From the NCBI GenBank assembly GCA_964622895.1, contig CAZUSB010000016.1, positions 1 through 14,693 of the forward strand: a stretch of DNA of 14,693 nt. Reading direction: 5' to 3'. The stretch comes from JAGOZV01 sp964622895. Lineage in GTDB: Bacteria > Patescibacteriota > Saccharimonadia > Saccharimonadales > Saccharimonadaceae. Under the pieces are notes generated by a model that saw only the letters and a list, made by a program, of their open reading frames with translations, was not told where the DNA came from and made no database searches. Shown piece by piece: positions 1-7,636 of the stretch. The translations under genes were made by a program, and so were the position numbers. How positions within the stretch are numbered: position 1 is the stretch's first letter; each line of letters begins with the position of its first letter.

Positions 1-11
1 TTGCTCGGTCC

Positions 12-40
12 TTGCCCTTTTCCCTTCAATCGTGTATAAT
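12..40 (+). promoter_or_regulatory. rpmE promoter, predicted leaderless
   Basis: A -35 box TTGCCC (12-17), a 17-bp spacer and a perfect -10 TATAAT (35-40) lie just before the ATG at 50. Only 9 nt separate the -10 from the ATG and there is no Shine-Dalgarno sequence, so transcription should start at or a few bases before the start codon. The box is seen; leaderless use is inferred. Confidence 0.7.
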
Positions 41-49
41 AGCCAAGTT

Positions 50-397
50 ATGAAAAGCAGTATTCACCCACAAGATTACCGTCCAGTCGTATTTAGCGAC
101 GAAGAGGCGGGGTTTGCGTTTTTGACACAAAGTACAGCGCAAACAAAAGAAACTATCAAATGGGAAGATGGCAACGAATATCCATTGGTGAAAATCCATA
201 TTTCGTCCGCCTCTCACCCGTTCTTTACCGGCGAAGGTAAAATTATTGACACCGAAGGTCGTGTTGATCGCTTTAAGGCTCGTTTTGCAGCCGCTGAAGC
301 GCACAAAAAAGCTCAGCTAGAAAAGAAGAAAAAAGCAGAAGCTAGTAAAAAAGCAGCTCCTAAAAAAGCTAAAAAGGCCGAGGAAAAAGACGCCTAA
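50..397 (+). CDS. rpmE: 50S ribosomal protein L31, type B
   Basis: Structural protein of the large ribosomal subunit. The first ~80 residues match type-B L31: an N-terminal IHPxDYRPVVF-like stretch, then SSASHPFFTG and an EGRVDRFKARF segment. It has no cysteines, so it is the zinc-independent form. The last ~30 residues are a low-complexity Lys/Ala/Glu tail, making 115 aa against roughly 80-90 aa for ordinary type-B L31. I chose ATG 50 rather than GTG 32, because the GTG lies inside the promoter next to the -10 box and the L31 homology begins right after ATG 50. It is a single-gene unit closed by a terminator at 414-439. Confidence 0.93.
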   Translation: MKSSIHPQDYRPVVFSDEEAGFAFLTQSTAQTKETIKWEDGNEYPLVKIHISSASHPFFTGEGKIIDTEGRVDRFKARFAAAEAHKKAQLEKKKKAEASKKAAPKKAKKAEEKDA

Positions 398-413
398 CTA
401 GACTAACTCAGTC

Positions 414-439
414 AAAACACCCCTCTCATGGGGTGTTTT
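414..439 (+). terminator. Rho-independent terminator after rpmE
   Basis: A perfect 10-bp inverted repeat, AAAACACCCC / GGGGTGTTTT, with a 6-nt loop (424-429). The T-rich end of the 3' arm forms a short U run. It lies 17 bp after the rpmE stop and runs directly into the prfA -10 element. Confidence 0.8.
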
Positions 440-440
440 C

Positions 441-449
441 TGTTATAAT
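441..449 (+). promoter_or_regulatory. Extended -10 promoter of prfA
   Basis: TGTTATAAT is a perfect extended -10 (TGnTATAAT). No good -35 lies upstream, because that space is occupied by the rpmE terminator hairpin. The ATG at 461 is 11 nt after the -10 and there is no Shine-Dalgarno sequence, so a leader of 0-5 nt is expected. Confidence 0.75.
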
Positions 450-460
450 ATACTTACTAT

Positions 461-1531
461 ATGACAAAGATTCAACTAGATATAGATAAATTAAACACTG
501 AAAAAGCCGAATTGGCGGATTTTTTAGCTACGCCCACTGCTTATAGTGATCCTGATTTTAGTACAAAAAACAAACGCTTTACTGAGGTAAATGCAATTAT
601 AAATACCGCTCAGCGTCGACTCTCACTAGAAAAGCAATTAGCCGAAGCAAAGAGTCTTGCCAGTGGCAACGACGAATTAGCCGAGTTAGCCAAACTAGAG
701 GTGACAGAAACCGAAGAGCAGCTGATCAAGCTAGAAGAAGAACTATTTTTAATGCTCACTCCAAAAGACCCAAATGACGAAAAAAACGCCATTATTGAAA
801 TCCGTGCTGGTGCAGGTGGTGACGAAGCTAGTTTGTTTGCTAGCGAACTTTATCGTATGTACCTGAGATTTGCCGAAAACAACAAACTCAAGTCTGAATT
901 GCTGAGTCAAAATCAAAATGACAGTGGTGGCACCAAAGAAGCTATATTTAAGCTCAGTGGCGACTCTCCCTATTCAAAGCTCAAGTATGAGTCAGGTGTT
1001 CACAGAGTGCAACGCATCCCGGCAACAGAATCTCAAGGCAGAGTTCACACTAGTACGGTAACCGTAGCAGTTCTGCCCGAAGCAGAAGAGACCGATATAG
1101 AAATCAGTCCTAACGATTTACGCATAGATATTTTCCGATCAGGAGGTCATGGTGGTCAGTCTGTCAACACTACCGACAGCGCTGTGCGCATCACTCACCT
1201 ACCGACAGGCCTCGTCGTAACAAATCAAGATGAAAAATCTCAAATCAAAAACAAAGAAAAAGCGATGGGTGTTTTAAGAAGTCGCTTATTGCAACAAAAA
1301 ATTGACGAAGACAACGCTAATCTTACAGAGAAACGTCGCAAACTAATCGGAACTGGTGATCGCTCAGAAAAGATTCGCACTTATAATTTTCCTCAAGATC
1401 GTATCACCGATCACCGCATCGGTTACTCTAGAAGCAATATTCCAGCCGCTATGAATGGTGAGATTGATGACATTATAGAAAGGTTGCAAAATTATGAACG
1501 AGAACTTGCCGCCGAAAACGCAAACAATTAA
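461..1531 (+). CDS. prfA: Peptide chain release factor 1
   Basis: RF1 recognises UAA and UAG stop codons in the ribosomal A site and triggers peptidyl-tRNA hydrolysis. At 356 aa it has the usual length. Visible landmarks: an N-terminal helical domain (~1-100), the AGAGGDEA segment (~116-123), the codon-recognition PAT tripeptide at residues 187-189 (in RIPATESQGRVHTS), which identifies RF1 rather than RF2, and the catalytic GGQ at 231-233 within SGGHGGQSVN. The C-terminal domain is complete. The next gene, prmC, starts inside the last 38 nt of prfA and encodes the enzyme that methylates Gln233, the classic prfA-prmC pairing. The start is supported by the promoter 11 nt upstream. Confidence 0.97.
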   Translation: MTKIQLDIDKLNTEKAELADFLATPTAYSDPDFSTKNKRFTEVNAIINTAQRRLSLEKQLAEAKSLASGNDELAELAKLEVTETEEQLIKLEEELFLMLTPKDPNDEKNAIIEIRAGAGGDEASLFASELYRMYLRFAENNKLKSELLSQNQNDSGGTKEAIFKLSGDSPYSKLKYESGVHRVQRIPATESQGRVHTSTVTVAVLPEAEETDIEISPNDLRIDIFRSGGHGGQSVNTTDSAVRITHLPTGLVVTNQDEKSQIKNKEKAMGVLRSRLLQQKIDEDNANLTEKRRKLIGTGDRSEKIRTYNFPQDRITDHRIGYSRSNIPAAMNGEIDDIIERLQNYERELAAENANN

Positions 1532-2348
1532 CGCTTGGCTTAAAGAAGCTGTTTCTGAATTAAAAAGTGCCAAAATCAAGAGCGCAGGCCTTGACGCAGA
1601 ACTGATTTTAGCCAACACTTTACGCAAAGACCGTACATATATTCACGCTCACGACACGGAAGTTTTAGCACCACGGTTTTTACAGATTGCTAACGCCAGA
1701 ATCGCTCTACGAAAAGATCGAGTGCCACTAGCCTATATTTTAGGCGGTAAAGATTTTTATGGCAGATGGTTCAAGATTACCCCGGCTGTTTTGGTCCCAC
1801 GTCCAGAGACAGAACAATTTATTGAACTAATAAAGGATCTTATTCCCAAAAACCGACATTTATTTGACTCTACGCCCGAGCTAGTAGATGTTGGTACGGG
1901 CAGCGGTGTGATTGGTATTAGCGCCAAACTAGAACTACCCGACCTAAATGTCACACTCATGGATATTGACAGGCACGCTTTAAATATTGCCAAAGAGAAT
2001 GCAAAATTACTCGACGCTGAGGTAAAAACCGATACGAGTAACCTTCTTGATAAATACTATAAACAGGCTGACATTATTGTTGCTAATCTCCCCTATGTGG
2101 ATCGCGACTGGTCACGTCCTAGGGAGCTTGACTATGAACCGCAAAATGCACTCTACGCACATGATGATGGACTTGGTTTAATAAAAAAGCTTTTATTGCA
2201 GGCGCGACACAAGCTCAAGCCAACTGGCATGTTACTTTTAGAGTCAGACCAAAGACAGCAGTTAGATATTAGGCGTTTCGCTCGAGAGAACGGCTACAAA
2301 GTAGTCACGACTCATGACTTAATCACCGTTTTAAAATTAGCTAATTAG
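1494..2348 (+). CDS. prmC: Release-factor glutamine methyltransferase
   Basis: SAM-dependent N5-glutamine methyltransferase of the HemK/PrmC family, which modifies the GGQ glutamine of release factors. It has 284 aa, the normal size. It shows the N-terminal helical domain (TINAWLKEA onwards), the VPRPETE motif (101-107), the SAM-binding VDVGTGSGVIG (131-141) and an acidic residue after strand 2 (MDID, 156-159). The catalytic NPPY motif reads NLPY (198-201), with Leu replacing the first Pro. The start overlaps prfA by 38 nt; a weak Shine-Dalgarno (AGAAAGG, 1477-1483) lies 10 nt before ATG 1494, so coupled translation is likely. Its stop codon overlaps the stop of the convergent htrA-like gene. 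Confidence 0.95.
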   Translation: MNENLPPKTQTINAWLKEAVSELKSAKIKSAGLDAELILANTLRKDRTYIHAHDTEVLAPRFLQIANARIALRKDRVPLAYILGGKDFYGRWFKITPAVLVPRPETEQFIELIKDLIPKNRHLFDSTPELVDVGTGSGVIGISAKLELPDLNVTLMDIDRHALNIAKENAKLLDAEVKTDTSNLLDKYYKQADIIVANLPYVDRDWSRPRELDYEPQNALYAHDDGLGLIKKLLLQARHKLKPTGMLLLESDQRQQLDIRRFARENGYKVVTTHDLITVLKLAN

Positions 2349-3528
2349 TTAACGGTTGATAAGATGATAATGTGACTTGTTTTGTTGTAGTTTTTCCATC
2401 TCGTAATATAGTCAACGTAACTTCTGTTCCTGGCCTATACATACCAATAACAGTAGATAACCCCTGAGAGCGACCAATTTTATTATCATTGACTTTTGTA
2501 ATAATATCTCCAGCACGAATTCCTGCTTTTTCTGCTGGGCTACCTGAGGAAACTGCATTATCACCTAATACGTATGCACCTTCGCTGACAGAAAGTTTAT
2601 ATTCGGTCGCTACAGCTGGCGTAATATTGACGAAATTAACTCCCAAGAAGGCTCTCGTGACTTTGCCAGTTTTTAGCAATTCACTGAGCAAGCCTTTTGT
2701 GGCGTTTATCGGAATAGCAAAGCCAATATTGTTGGCATCCGCAGCGATGGCGGTATTGATGCCGATAACCTGCCCGGCTAAATTAACTAATGGACCTCCA
2801 GAGTTACCCGAATTTATCGCTGCGTCGGTTTGCAATAAATCCACTAAGTCTTCTTGTTGACTGCCGTTGCTATTTCCCGCCGTAACTGGACGACCAACAC
2901 CCGACAAAATACCAGTTGTCACGGTGTTTTGGTACTGCCCCAAAGCATTACCAATTGCAACTACCTGCTGCCCAACCTTGACCGTACTACTATCACCCAA
3001 TGTCACGACTGGTAAATCTTTGACGTCTGGAATTTTCATAAATGCGATGTCATTGAGTGGATCGCTGCCGATAACTTCTACATTATTGTAAGCTTTACCA
3101 TTTTCAAGACTAACAGTAGCAGTTTTGGCATTGCCCACAACATGACGATTGGTCATGATATAACCATCCGAACTGACGATAACACCAGTACCCGCCCCTG
3201 TCTGGTTCATAACTCCAAACATAGTGTCAGTTTGTGACTGAACCATAATAGACACGACGCTAGGTCCGACAGTCTCTACAACTTTTGAAATCGATTTTTC
3301 ATTGCCCGTTGCTATGGCGTTACCATCAACATCGGACGTAGTAGCAATACTAGGCTCACTACGATTTGATTCATAAATTAAACTCGCTCCCAACATACCC
3401 GATATAAATGATACGAATATAATTGCTAAAATTAAACTGAGGTGCTTAAATGCGCCAGAACTATTTTTTGACTTTTTTGTCTTATGCTCTTTGACTTTTG
3501 GCTCGTTTACTTTTTTCTCTTCTGTCAT
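2341..3528 (-). CDS. HtrA/DegP-family serine protease, membrane-anchored
   Basis: Trypsin-like protease of the HtrA family, normally acting on misfolded proteins outside the cytoplasmic membrane. It has 395 aa. Layout: a charged cytoplasmic N-terminus (1-28), one transmembrane helix (~29-51), a protease domain (~85-275) with an intact triad of His129 (TNRHVVG), Asp160 (DPLNDIAFMK) and Ser243 (GNSGGP), then one PDZ domain (~292-387) containing AGIRAGDIITKVN. A single PDZ and an N-terminal anchor fit the DegS/Gram-positive HtrA layout rather than soluble DegP. The ATG is preceded by a promoter that ends 6 nt upstream and no Shine-Dalgarno. It lies with an LCP gene and lepB, suggesting an envelope quality-control role (inference). 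Confidence 0.95.
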   Translation of the reverse strand: MTEEKKVNEPKVKEHKTKKSKNSSGAFKHLSLILAIIFVSFISGMLGASLIYESNRSEPSIATTSDVDGNAIATGNEKSISKVVETVGPSVVSIMVQSQTDTMFGVMNQTGAGTGVIVSSDGYIMTNRHVVGNAKTATVSLENGKAYNNVEVIGSDPLNDIAFMKIPDVKDLPVVTLGDSSTVKVGQQVVAIGNALGQYQNTVTTGILSGVGRPVTAGNSNGSQQEDLVDLLQTDAAINSGNSGGPLVNLAGQVIGINTAIAADANNIGFAIPINATKGLLSELLKTGKVTRAFLGVNFVNITPAVATEYKLSVSEGAYVLGDNAVSSGSPAEKAGIRAGDIITKVNDNKIGRSQGLSTVIGMYRPGTEVTLTILRDGKTTTKQVTLSSYQPLTN

Positions 3529-3534
3529 ATTACT

Positions 3535-3563
3535 ATTCTATTGCAAATACGAAATATTATCAA
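3535..3563 (-). promoter_or_regulatory. Promoter of the htrA-like gene
   Basis: On the minus strand, -35 TTGATA (3563-3558), a 17-bp spacer and -10 TAGAAT (3540-3535). The -10 overlaps the stop codon of the upstream membrane-protein gene. Only 6 nt separate it from ATG 3528, so the transcript should begin at or next to the start codon. Boxes are seen; activity is inferred. Confidence 0.6.
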
Positions 3564-4344
3564 AAAATACTAGCAACACCACTGCAACCAAGACTGAAAA
3601 AATCGTTGGCAGCAATACGTCATTGACACGTACTTTCTTGTGTTTGTAAAATGAGTTGTAAAAAGTCATAGAGACAAATCCAAATAAGCTTATCAAAATT
3701 GCCACTTGTGGAATTTGTACAAAGCTAAGCCCTGGCAACGAATAAGCAATTGTCCAATGGTAGGCTAGCCATGATATTTCAGCGACAAAAAAGCCCCAGA
3801 CAAAACTAAGTAGTGTAATTTGTTTTTCATCATAACTAGATAACGCATGTCTCGCACAGAGATAACCGACTGCCCACATTAATATAACAATTACAAAACT
3901 TGGTGACCAATATGACACTGATGCAAAAATCGTAGCGGTCGCCAAAAAGAGTGCAATCCCCGACTGAACAATGACAAAGCTTCGTTTTGAGCGAGGCTTG
4001 ATAAACAATAACCAAGCTGCATAGAATAACGCCAAAAACACCTGGAAGACTATAACGGATGTTTCATTTGTGGCGTTTGCATTGTTTGCCAAGCCCATAG
4101 AAACAACAACGCTCAACCCAACAATGAGATCTACTAGATTCGCTTGGATGTTAGCCAGCCAAAAGCGTGGTCGCACTGCTAAAGCGCGCCATTTACTCAA
4201 GACGATCAAGATGATTGGAATAACTATTGAACCAGTCGTCCAAAGTAGCACCAGCACCATAAAAGGCAGTGCTAAGTTTAATCCGATATAAAGTAAATTG
4301 CTAGTAAATGACTTGCGACGATGCTTAACTTTCAAAAAGTCCAT
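3538..4344 (-). CDS. Polytopic membrane protein, unknown function
   Basis: I do not recognise this 268-aa protein. It has a short basic N-terminus (KVKHRRKS) followed by about eight or nine hydrophobic segments, approximately at 16-35, 38-50, 67-85, 97-115, 122-142, 148-165, 175-200, 210-228 and 244-262. Short basic loops such as KPRSKRS (116-122) and YKHKKVR (233-239) suggest cytoplasmic faces. No catalytic motif is evident. It sits between the LCP gene (20 bp upstream) and the htrA-like protease (9 bp downstream) on the same strand, so an envelope-related role is plausible but unproven. It has its own extended -10 promoter 6 nt before the ATG and no Shine-Dalgarno. Confidence 0.85.
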   Translation of the reverse strand: MDFLKVKHRRKSFTSNLLYIGLNLALPFMVLVLLWTTGSIVIPIILIVLSKWRALAVRPRFWLANIQANLVDLIVGLSVVVSMGLANNANATNETSVIVFQVFLALFYAAWLLFIKPRSKRSFVIVQSGIALFLATATIFASVSYWSPSFVIVILMWAVGYLCARHALSSYDEKQITLLSFVWGFFVAEISWLAYHWTIAYSLPGLSFVQIPQVAILISLFGFVSMTFYNSFYKHKKVRVNDVLLPTIFSVLVAVVLLVFFDNISYLQ

Positions 4345-4350
4345 AGCTAT

Positions 4351-4359
4351 ATCATATCA
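4351..4359 (-). promoter_or_regulatory. Extended -10 promoter of the membrane-protein gene
   Basis: On the minus strand TGATATGAT (TGnTATGAT) lies 6 nt before ATG 4344, with no convincing -35 and no Shine-Dalgarno. It directly abuts the 16-bp palindrome at 4361-4376. Confidence 0.55.
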
Positions 4360-4360
4360 C

Positions 4361-4376
4361 AAGACTAATTAGTCTT
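4361..4376. repeat. Perfect 16-bp palindrome at the LCP stop codon
   Basis: AAGACTAATTAGTCTT is fully self-complementary. It contains the LCP stop codon (TAG, minus strand 4367-4365) and ends 1 bp before the extended -10 of the next gene. It has no loop, so it looks more like a protein-binding dyad than a terminator. Function unknown. Confidence 0.5.
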
Positions 4377-6056
4377 TGCCTCACTACTTTTTGGCACATC
4401 ACCTAATATAACTACGAAATCAATACCATCTTTGACTGATATTTTTGGCTCTCCATAGCTGGCAGACACCCCGAATCGCTGCTCTAATGCTTGCCTAGTC
4501 TTGACGAAGCTTTCTTTGTCTCCTGAGGTTTGATAGATTTTAATCGTAGAATAGTCGCCACTTGGTGCGTCTCCAAGATAAACTACATCAAAACCAGCAT
4601 CTGTTAATTTATCTCCTGTTTCTTTTGCTAATCCAGATTGTCCAGTTGCGTTATAAACCGCCACACTCGCTCCCTCTTTTGAGACTTCATTTGAAATGCT
4701 GTGTTTTTTGATGAAGGCGTGAATTTTTGAATAATCAAAAGTTCCAGCAATTGGCACAACCACACTTTGTCCAGATATATTATCTGTGCGCACGAGTGGG
4801 TCTTCTTTGTCTACCAAGCTCAAACTAGTGATGTTTTCCGGTTTAATATTTGAGGCGACATCAAGAACCGTCCTTAATTCACTAGTCGTAATATCGGTGC
4901 GCAGGTTATCTCCTAACGCATCCATTAAACCTGTAACTTTACCGACATTTGTTAATGTACCGGCACTCAAGGCTTTTTGCTGCAGGGCAATAATAATCTT
5001 TTGTTGGTTTTGCTCGCGCGCAAAGTTTCCGCCCGAAAGCCCGTAGCCTCCAGCAGCTCCTCGGGCTCTAGCTAGTGCCAATGCATGTACGCCGTCTAGA
5101 TGAACTTGCTCGCCTTTATCGTATTTGACATAATAACACTTATAGCCACACGCCCAGTCAAAATTACGATCTAATATGCCTCGTGGATCATCAGTTTCAA
5201 TCGTTACATCTACTCCACCTACTGCATCTACGCTTTGAGTTAAAACATCCCAATCAACATGCGCAAAATATTGCATCTCTAGTCCTAGGATTTTTGTAAC
5301 CTGAGCTTGTAATGCCTGTACGCCTGCCTGTTCATTTTTTCCATCTTTTGAGGCACAAAAATAAGCAGCATTTAACTTGCCGGCATTACCAACTATGCAA
5401 GTGCTTTGATATTTTACCCATAAATCTCTAGGTAAGCTAACCATGAAAGCGTCTTTTGTGGTTTGATTAACACTTAACACAATTATTGTGTCCGTCAGGT
5501 TAGCCCCATCATGATCACTCGGAGAAGTACCAAAAATTAAAATATTTGTACGACCATTGGCGTCTTCTTTAAGTTTTTGTTTCTCTACTAAGCCAAACAA
5601 ACTTCCCTTGAACACTTTTTGTCCAGCATTAAAAAACTTGTACCCGACATATAGACCAAGGATTATAGCCAAAATAGCTACAAAAATACTGAGTCTTTTT
5701 GCTAGTTTTTTCTTTGACTTCTTTTTGTCGTGCCTCCCCCAGCGCGACCTAGATTTAACTTTATTTTTTTGTGATGATTTTGGCTCATTTAAACTGTCTT
5801 CGTCAATTAGACGTAGCGAGTCAGAAATGTCTTTGGTGTTTATAGAATGATTTTTCTCAGTTTTGCCGAGAGCTTTTCTGGTCTGGGTTGAACTAGCCTT
5901 TAAATCAGGTCTAGCCATGCGATCGGTTTTTCGAGACATGTGTGAGTTGGAGTGACTTTTTTCGCTGGTCTTTGACTGAAAACGCTTTTCACCAAGCCCG
6001 TCATCCGCCCTACGAGGGACAAAACCATCTAATGAATTCTTGTTATTCTTTTTCAT
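4365..6056 (-). CDS. LytR-CpsA-Psr (LCP) family protein with LytR_C domain
   Basis: LCP enzymes transfer polyprenyl-phosphate-linked glycopolymers (teichoic-acid-like or capsular) to the cell wall outside the membrane. The 563-aa protein has a long, basic, low-complexity cytoplasmic region (1-121), one transmembrane helix (~122-141), the LCP domain (~170-365) and a C-terminal LytR_C domain (~463-552). LCP landmarks: NILIFGTSPSD (171-181), LTDTIIVLSVN (187-197), SLPRDLWV (207-214) with its conserved Arg-Asp, and GVHALALARAR (322-332), which supplies Arg residues of the phosphate-binding pocket. Four cysteines in the domain (220, 234, 303, 307) could form disulfides. The gene diverges from lepB with its own promoter. 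Which polymer it attaches cannot be told from the sequence. Confidence 0.93.
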   Translation of the reverse strand: MKKNNKNSLDGFVPRRADDGLGEKRFQSKTSEKSHSNSHMSRKTDRMARPDLKASSTQTRKALGKTEKNHSINTKDISDSLRLIDEDSLNEPKSSQKNKVKSRSRWGRHDKKKSKKKLAKRLSIFVAILAIILGLYVGYKFFNAGQKVFKGSLFGLVEKQKLKEDANGRTNILIFGTSPSDHDGANLTDTIIVLSVNQTTKDAFMVSLPRDLWVKYQSTCIVGNAGKLNAAYFCASKDGKNEQAGVQALQAQVTKILGLEMQYFAHVDWDVLTQSVDAVGGVDVTIETDDPRGILDRNFDWACGYKCYYVKYDKGEQVHLDGVHALALARARGAAGGYGLSGGNFAREQNQQKIIIALQQKALSAGTLTNVGKVTGLMDALGDNLRTDITTSELRTVLDVASNIKPENITSLSLVDKEDPLVRTDNISGQSVVVPIAGTFDYSKIHAFIKKHSISNEVSKEGASVAVYNATGQSGLAKETGDKLTDAGFDVVYLGDAPSGDYSTIKIYQTSGDKESFVKTRQALEQRFGVSASYGEPKISVKDGIDFVVILGDVPKSSEAKTN

Positions 6057-6069
6057 AAACGCTCATACT

Positions 6070-6100
6070 AGTATAACTTAAATATGCTAAAAATTGTAAA
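6070..6100 (-). promoter_or_regulatory. LCP gene promoter
   Basis: On the minus strand, -35 TTTACA (6100-6095) and -10 TATACT (6075-6070), with a 19-bp spacer, slightly longer than ideal. ATG 6056 is 13 nt after the -10, giving a leader of at most about 6 nt. The -35 overlaps the -35 of the divergent lepB promoter. Confidence 0.5.
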
Positions 6101-6122
6101 TACCATCATCGCAGAGTATAAT
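6094..6122 (+). promoter_or_regulatory. lepB promoter, predicted leaderless
   Basis: The -35 TTGTAA (6094-6099), a 17-bp spacer and a perfect -10 TATAAT (6117-6122) lie 10 nt before ATG 6133, with no Shine-Dalgarno. Its -35 shares bases with the LCP promoter -35, so polymerase binding to the two may compete. Confidence 0.7.
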
Positions 6123-6132
6123 CATTACAGCA

Positions 6133-6735
6133 ATGAAACCAACATTTTTTGACAGACATCCGATAGTTCAAGATGTCATCGGCATTACGATTTTTATCAT
6201 TAGCGTCATTATCGGCACTATAGTTATAAATAGTTTTATTTTTCGGAGCTACAATGTCGTTGGAGCAAGCATGGAAAATACACTTTACACAAACGACAGA
6301 CTGATTGTAAATCGTATCCCTTCAACCGTATCCCATCTACAAAATGAGGCGTGGGTGCCAGAGCGTGGTGATATCATTGTCTTTAAAAACCCCCAAATCT
6401 CAACAGGACTGGGCGATGAGCACTTAGTTAAACGCGTTATCGGACTACCAGGAGAGCGTGTGGTCGTTAATAATGGTGAAATCACTGTCTATAACGACGA
6501 ATACCCGCAAGGCTTCAACCCGGACCACCTACCTAGTGGCGGCACACCAGGTACTCCCACTTCTGGCGAGATTGACATAAAAGTACCAGAAAATGAAATC
6601 TTTGTCTCTGGCGATCATCGTCAAGATGGATACTCATATGACTCGCGAAACGGTCTAGGTACGGTTCCACTCTATGATGTAGTTGGTCCAGTTTCTATTA
6701 GGATTTTCCCATTCACTCAATTAAAATTCTTTTAA
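6133..6735 (+). CDS. lepB: Signal peptidase I
   Basis: Membrane-bound serine protease that removes signal peptides from exported proteins. At 200 aa it is a minimal Gram-positive-like form. One N-terminal transmembrane helix (~14-36) is followed by the catalytic serine in VVGASMENTL (Ser46), box D with the catalytic lysine in LVKRVIGLPGE (Lys100), and box E, SGDHRQDGYSYDSRNGLG (159-176), containing the conserved DSR triplet (170-172). All catalytic residues are present. A likely substrate in this window is the DUF11/LPRTG surface protein. It is transcribed alone, and its stop is 16 bp from the convergent parB stop, with no clear terminator between them. Confidence 0.96.
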   Translation: MKPTFFDRHPIVQDVIGITIFIISVIIGTIVINSFIFRSYNVVGASMENTLYTNDRLIVNRIPSTVSHLQNEAWVPERGDIIVFKNPQISTGLGDEHLVKRVIGLPGERVVVNNGEITVYNDEYPQGFNPDHLPSGGTPGTPTSGEIDIKVPENEIFVSGDHRQDGYSYDSRNGLGTVPLYDVVGPVSIRIFPFTQLKFF

Positions 6736-6751
6736 AAAATCGCTCCAACAA

Positions 6752-7636
6752 CTATAAAAGATTTATTAATCTATCAAAATCATCTTGGCTTTTGAATTTA
6801 ATCATTAAAGTTCCTGAGCCTTTTGCAGTAGATTTGACTCGCACTTCTGTTTTTAGCTTAGTTGCCAGGCTGTCTGCTCTTTTGTGATAATCTTCTTGCA
6901 ATTTAGATTGGGTCTTGTTGACTTGATCTTCTTTTTTCTTTTGTTTTAATGATTTAATGTAACTTTCTATGCGCCGAGCGCTCCAGCCCTCTTTGACGAT
7001 CATTTGGCTAATCTGATTAGCATCTTCGGGGTCTAGCCCGATTAGCGGCCTAGCCTGGCCTTCTGTCAACTCACCACTAACTATCAAGGCTTGAGTCTCT
7101 TTTGGTAGCTTAAGAAGCCTGAGTGTGTTGGTAACAGCGCTAACCGATTTGTTTCCTACTCGTGCACCAATCTCTTCTGGGTTTAAATTGAATTGATCTT
7201 TAAGTTTTAAGTAAGCTGTCGCTGTTTCTATAGCGTTCAGGTCTCTTCGCTGAAGGTTTTCTATCAATGAAATCTCTAATCTGTGCTGGCTGGTTAGACT
7301 CCTGATAAGCGCCGGTACTGTGTCTAGCCCAGCTATCTGTGCCGCTCGAAATCGCCTCTCTCCGGCTACTATTATGTAGCCATTTTTTTCTTTTACCACC
7401 ACAATTGGTTGCAATATACCATGCTCTTTGACAGACAATGCTAGTTCTTCTAGCCCCTCCTGGTCAAAATGTCTTCGCGGCTGCGCAGGGTCTGGCGTGA
7501 TTTCGCCTAGCTTGATATTTTTTAGAGAAGTCAATTTTTTATCTTCGGAGGCAGTAATATCAAAAGTCTCATCCAATAAATCGGTCGGAATTAAACTATC
7601 AAAGCCCCTGCCTAATCCATGTTTATTTTTCGACAC
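6752..7636 (-). CDS. parB: ParB chromosome-partitioning protein
   Basis: DNA-binding CTPase clamp that loads at parS sites near the origin and works with ParA in chromosome segregation. It has 294 aa, normal length. The N-terminal KHGLGRGFDSLIP segment is the usual ParA-interacting stretch. The CTP-binding domain shows ITPDPAQPRRHFD (46-58), GERRFRA (92-98) and ENLQRRDLN (126-134). A helix-turn-helix lies around 154-176 and the C-terminal dimerisation region ends at 294. The start is GTG at 7636, fixed by an ideal Shine-Dalgarno (GGAGGTGAT). The gene overlaps the end of parA by 14 nt, so the pair is translationally coupled. Confidence 0.96.
   Translation of the reverse strand: MSKNKHGLGRGFDSLIPTDLLDETFDITASEDKKLTSLKNIKLGEITPDPAQPRRHFDQEGLEELALSVKEHGILQPIVVVKEKNGYIIVAGERRFRAAQIAGLDTVPALIRSLTSQHRLEISLIENLQRRDLNAIETATAYLKLKDQFNLNPEEIGARVGNKSVSAVTNTLRLLKLPKETQALIVSGELTEGQARPLIGLDPEDANQISQMIVKEGWSARRIESYIKSLKQKKKEDQVNKTQSKLQEDYHKRADSLATKLKTEVRVKSTAKGSGTLMIKFKSQDDFDRLINLL

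Noticed and set aside
32..49. GTG start giving six extra residues on L31
   Set aside because: The GTG lies in the promoter immediately before the -10 box, and L31 homology starts at ATG 50.
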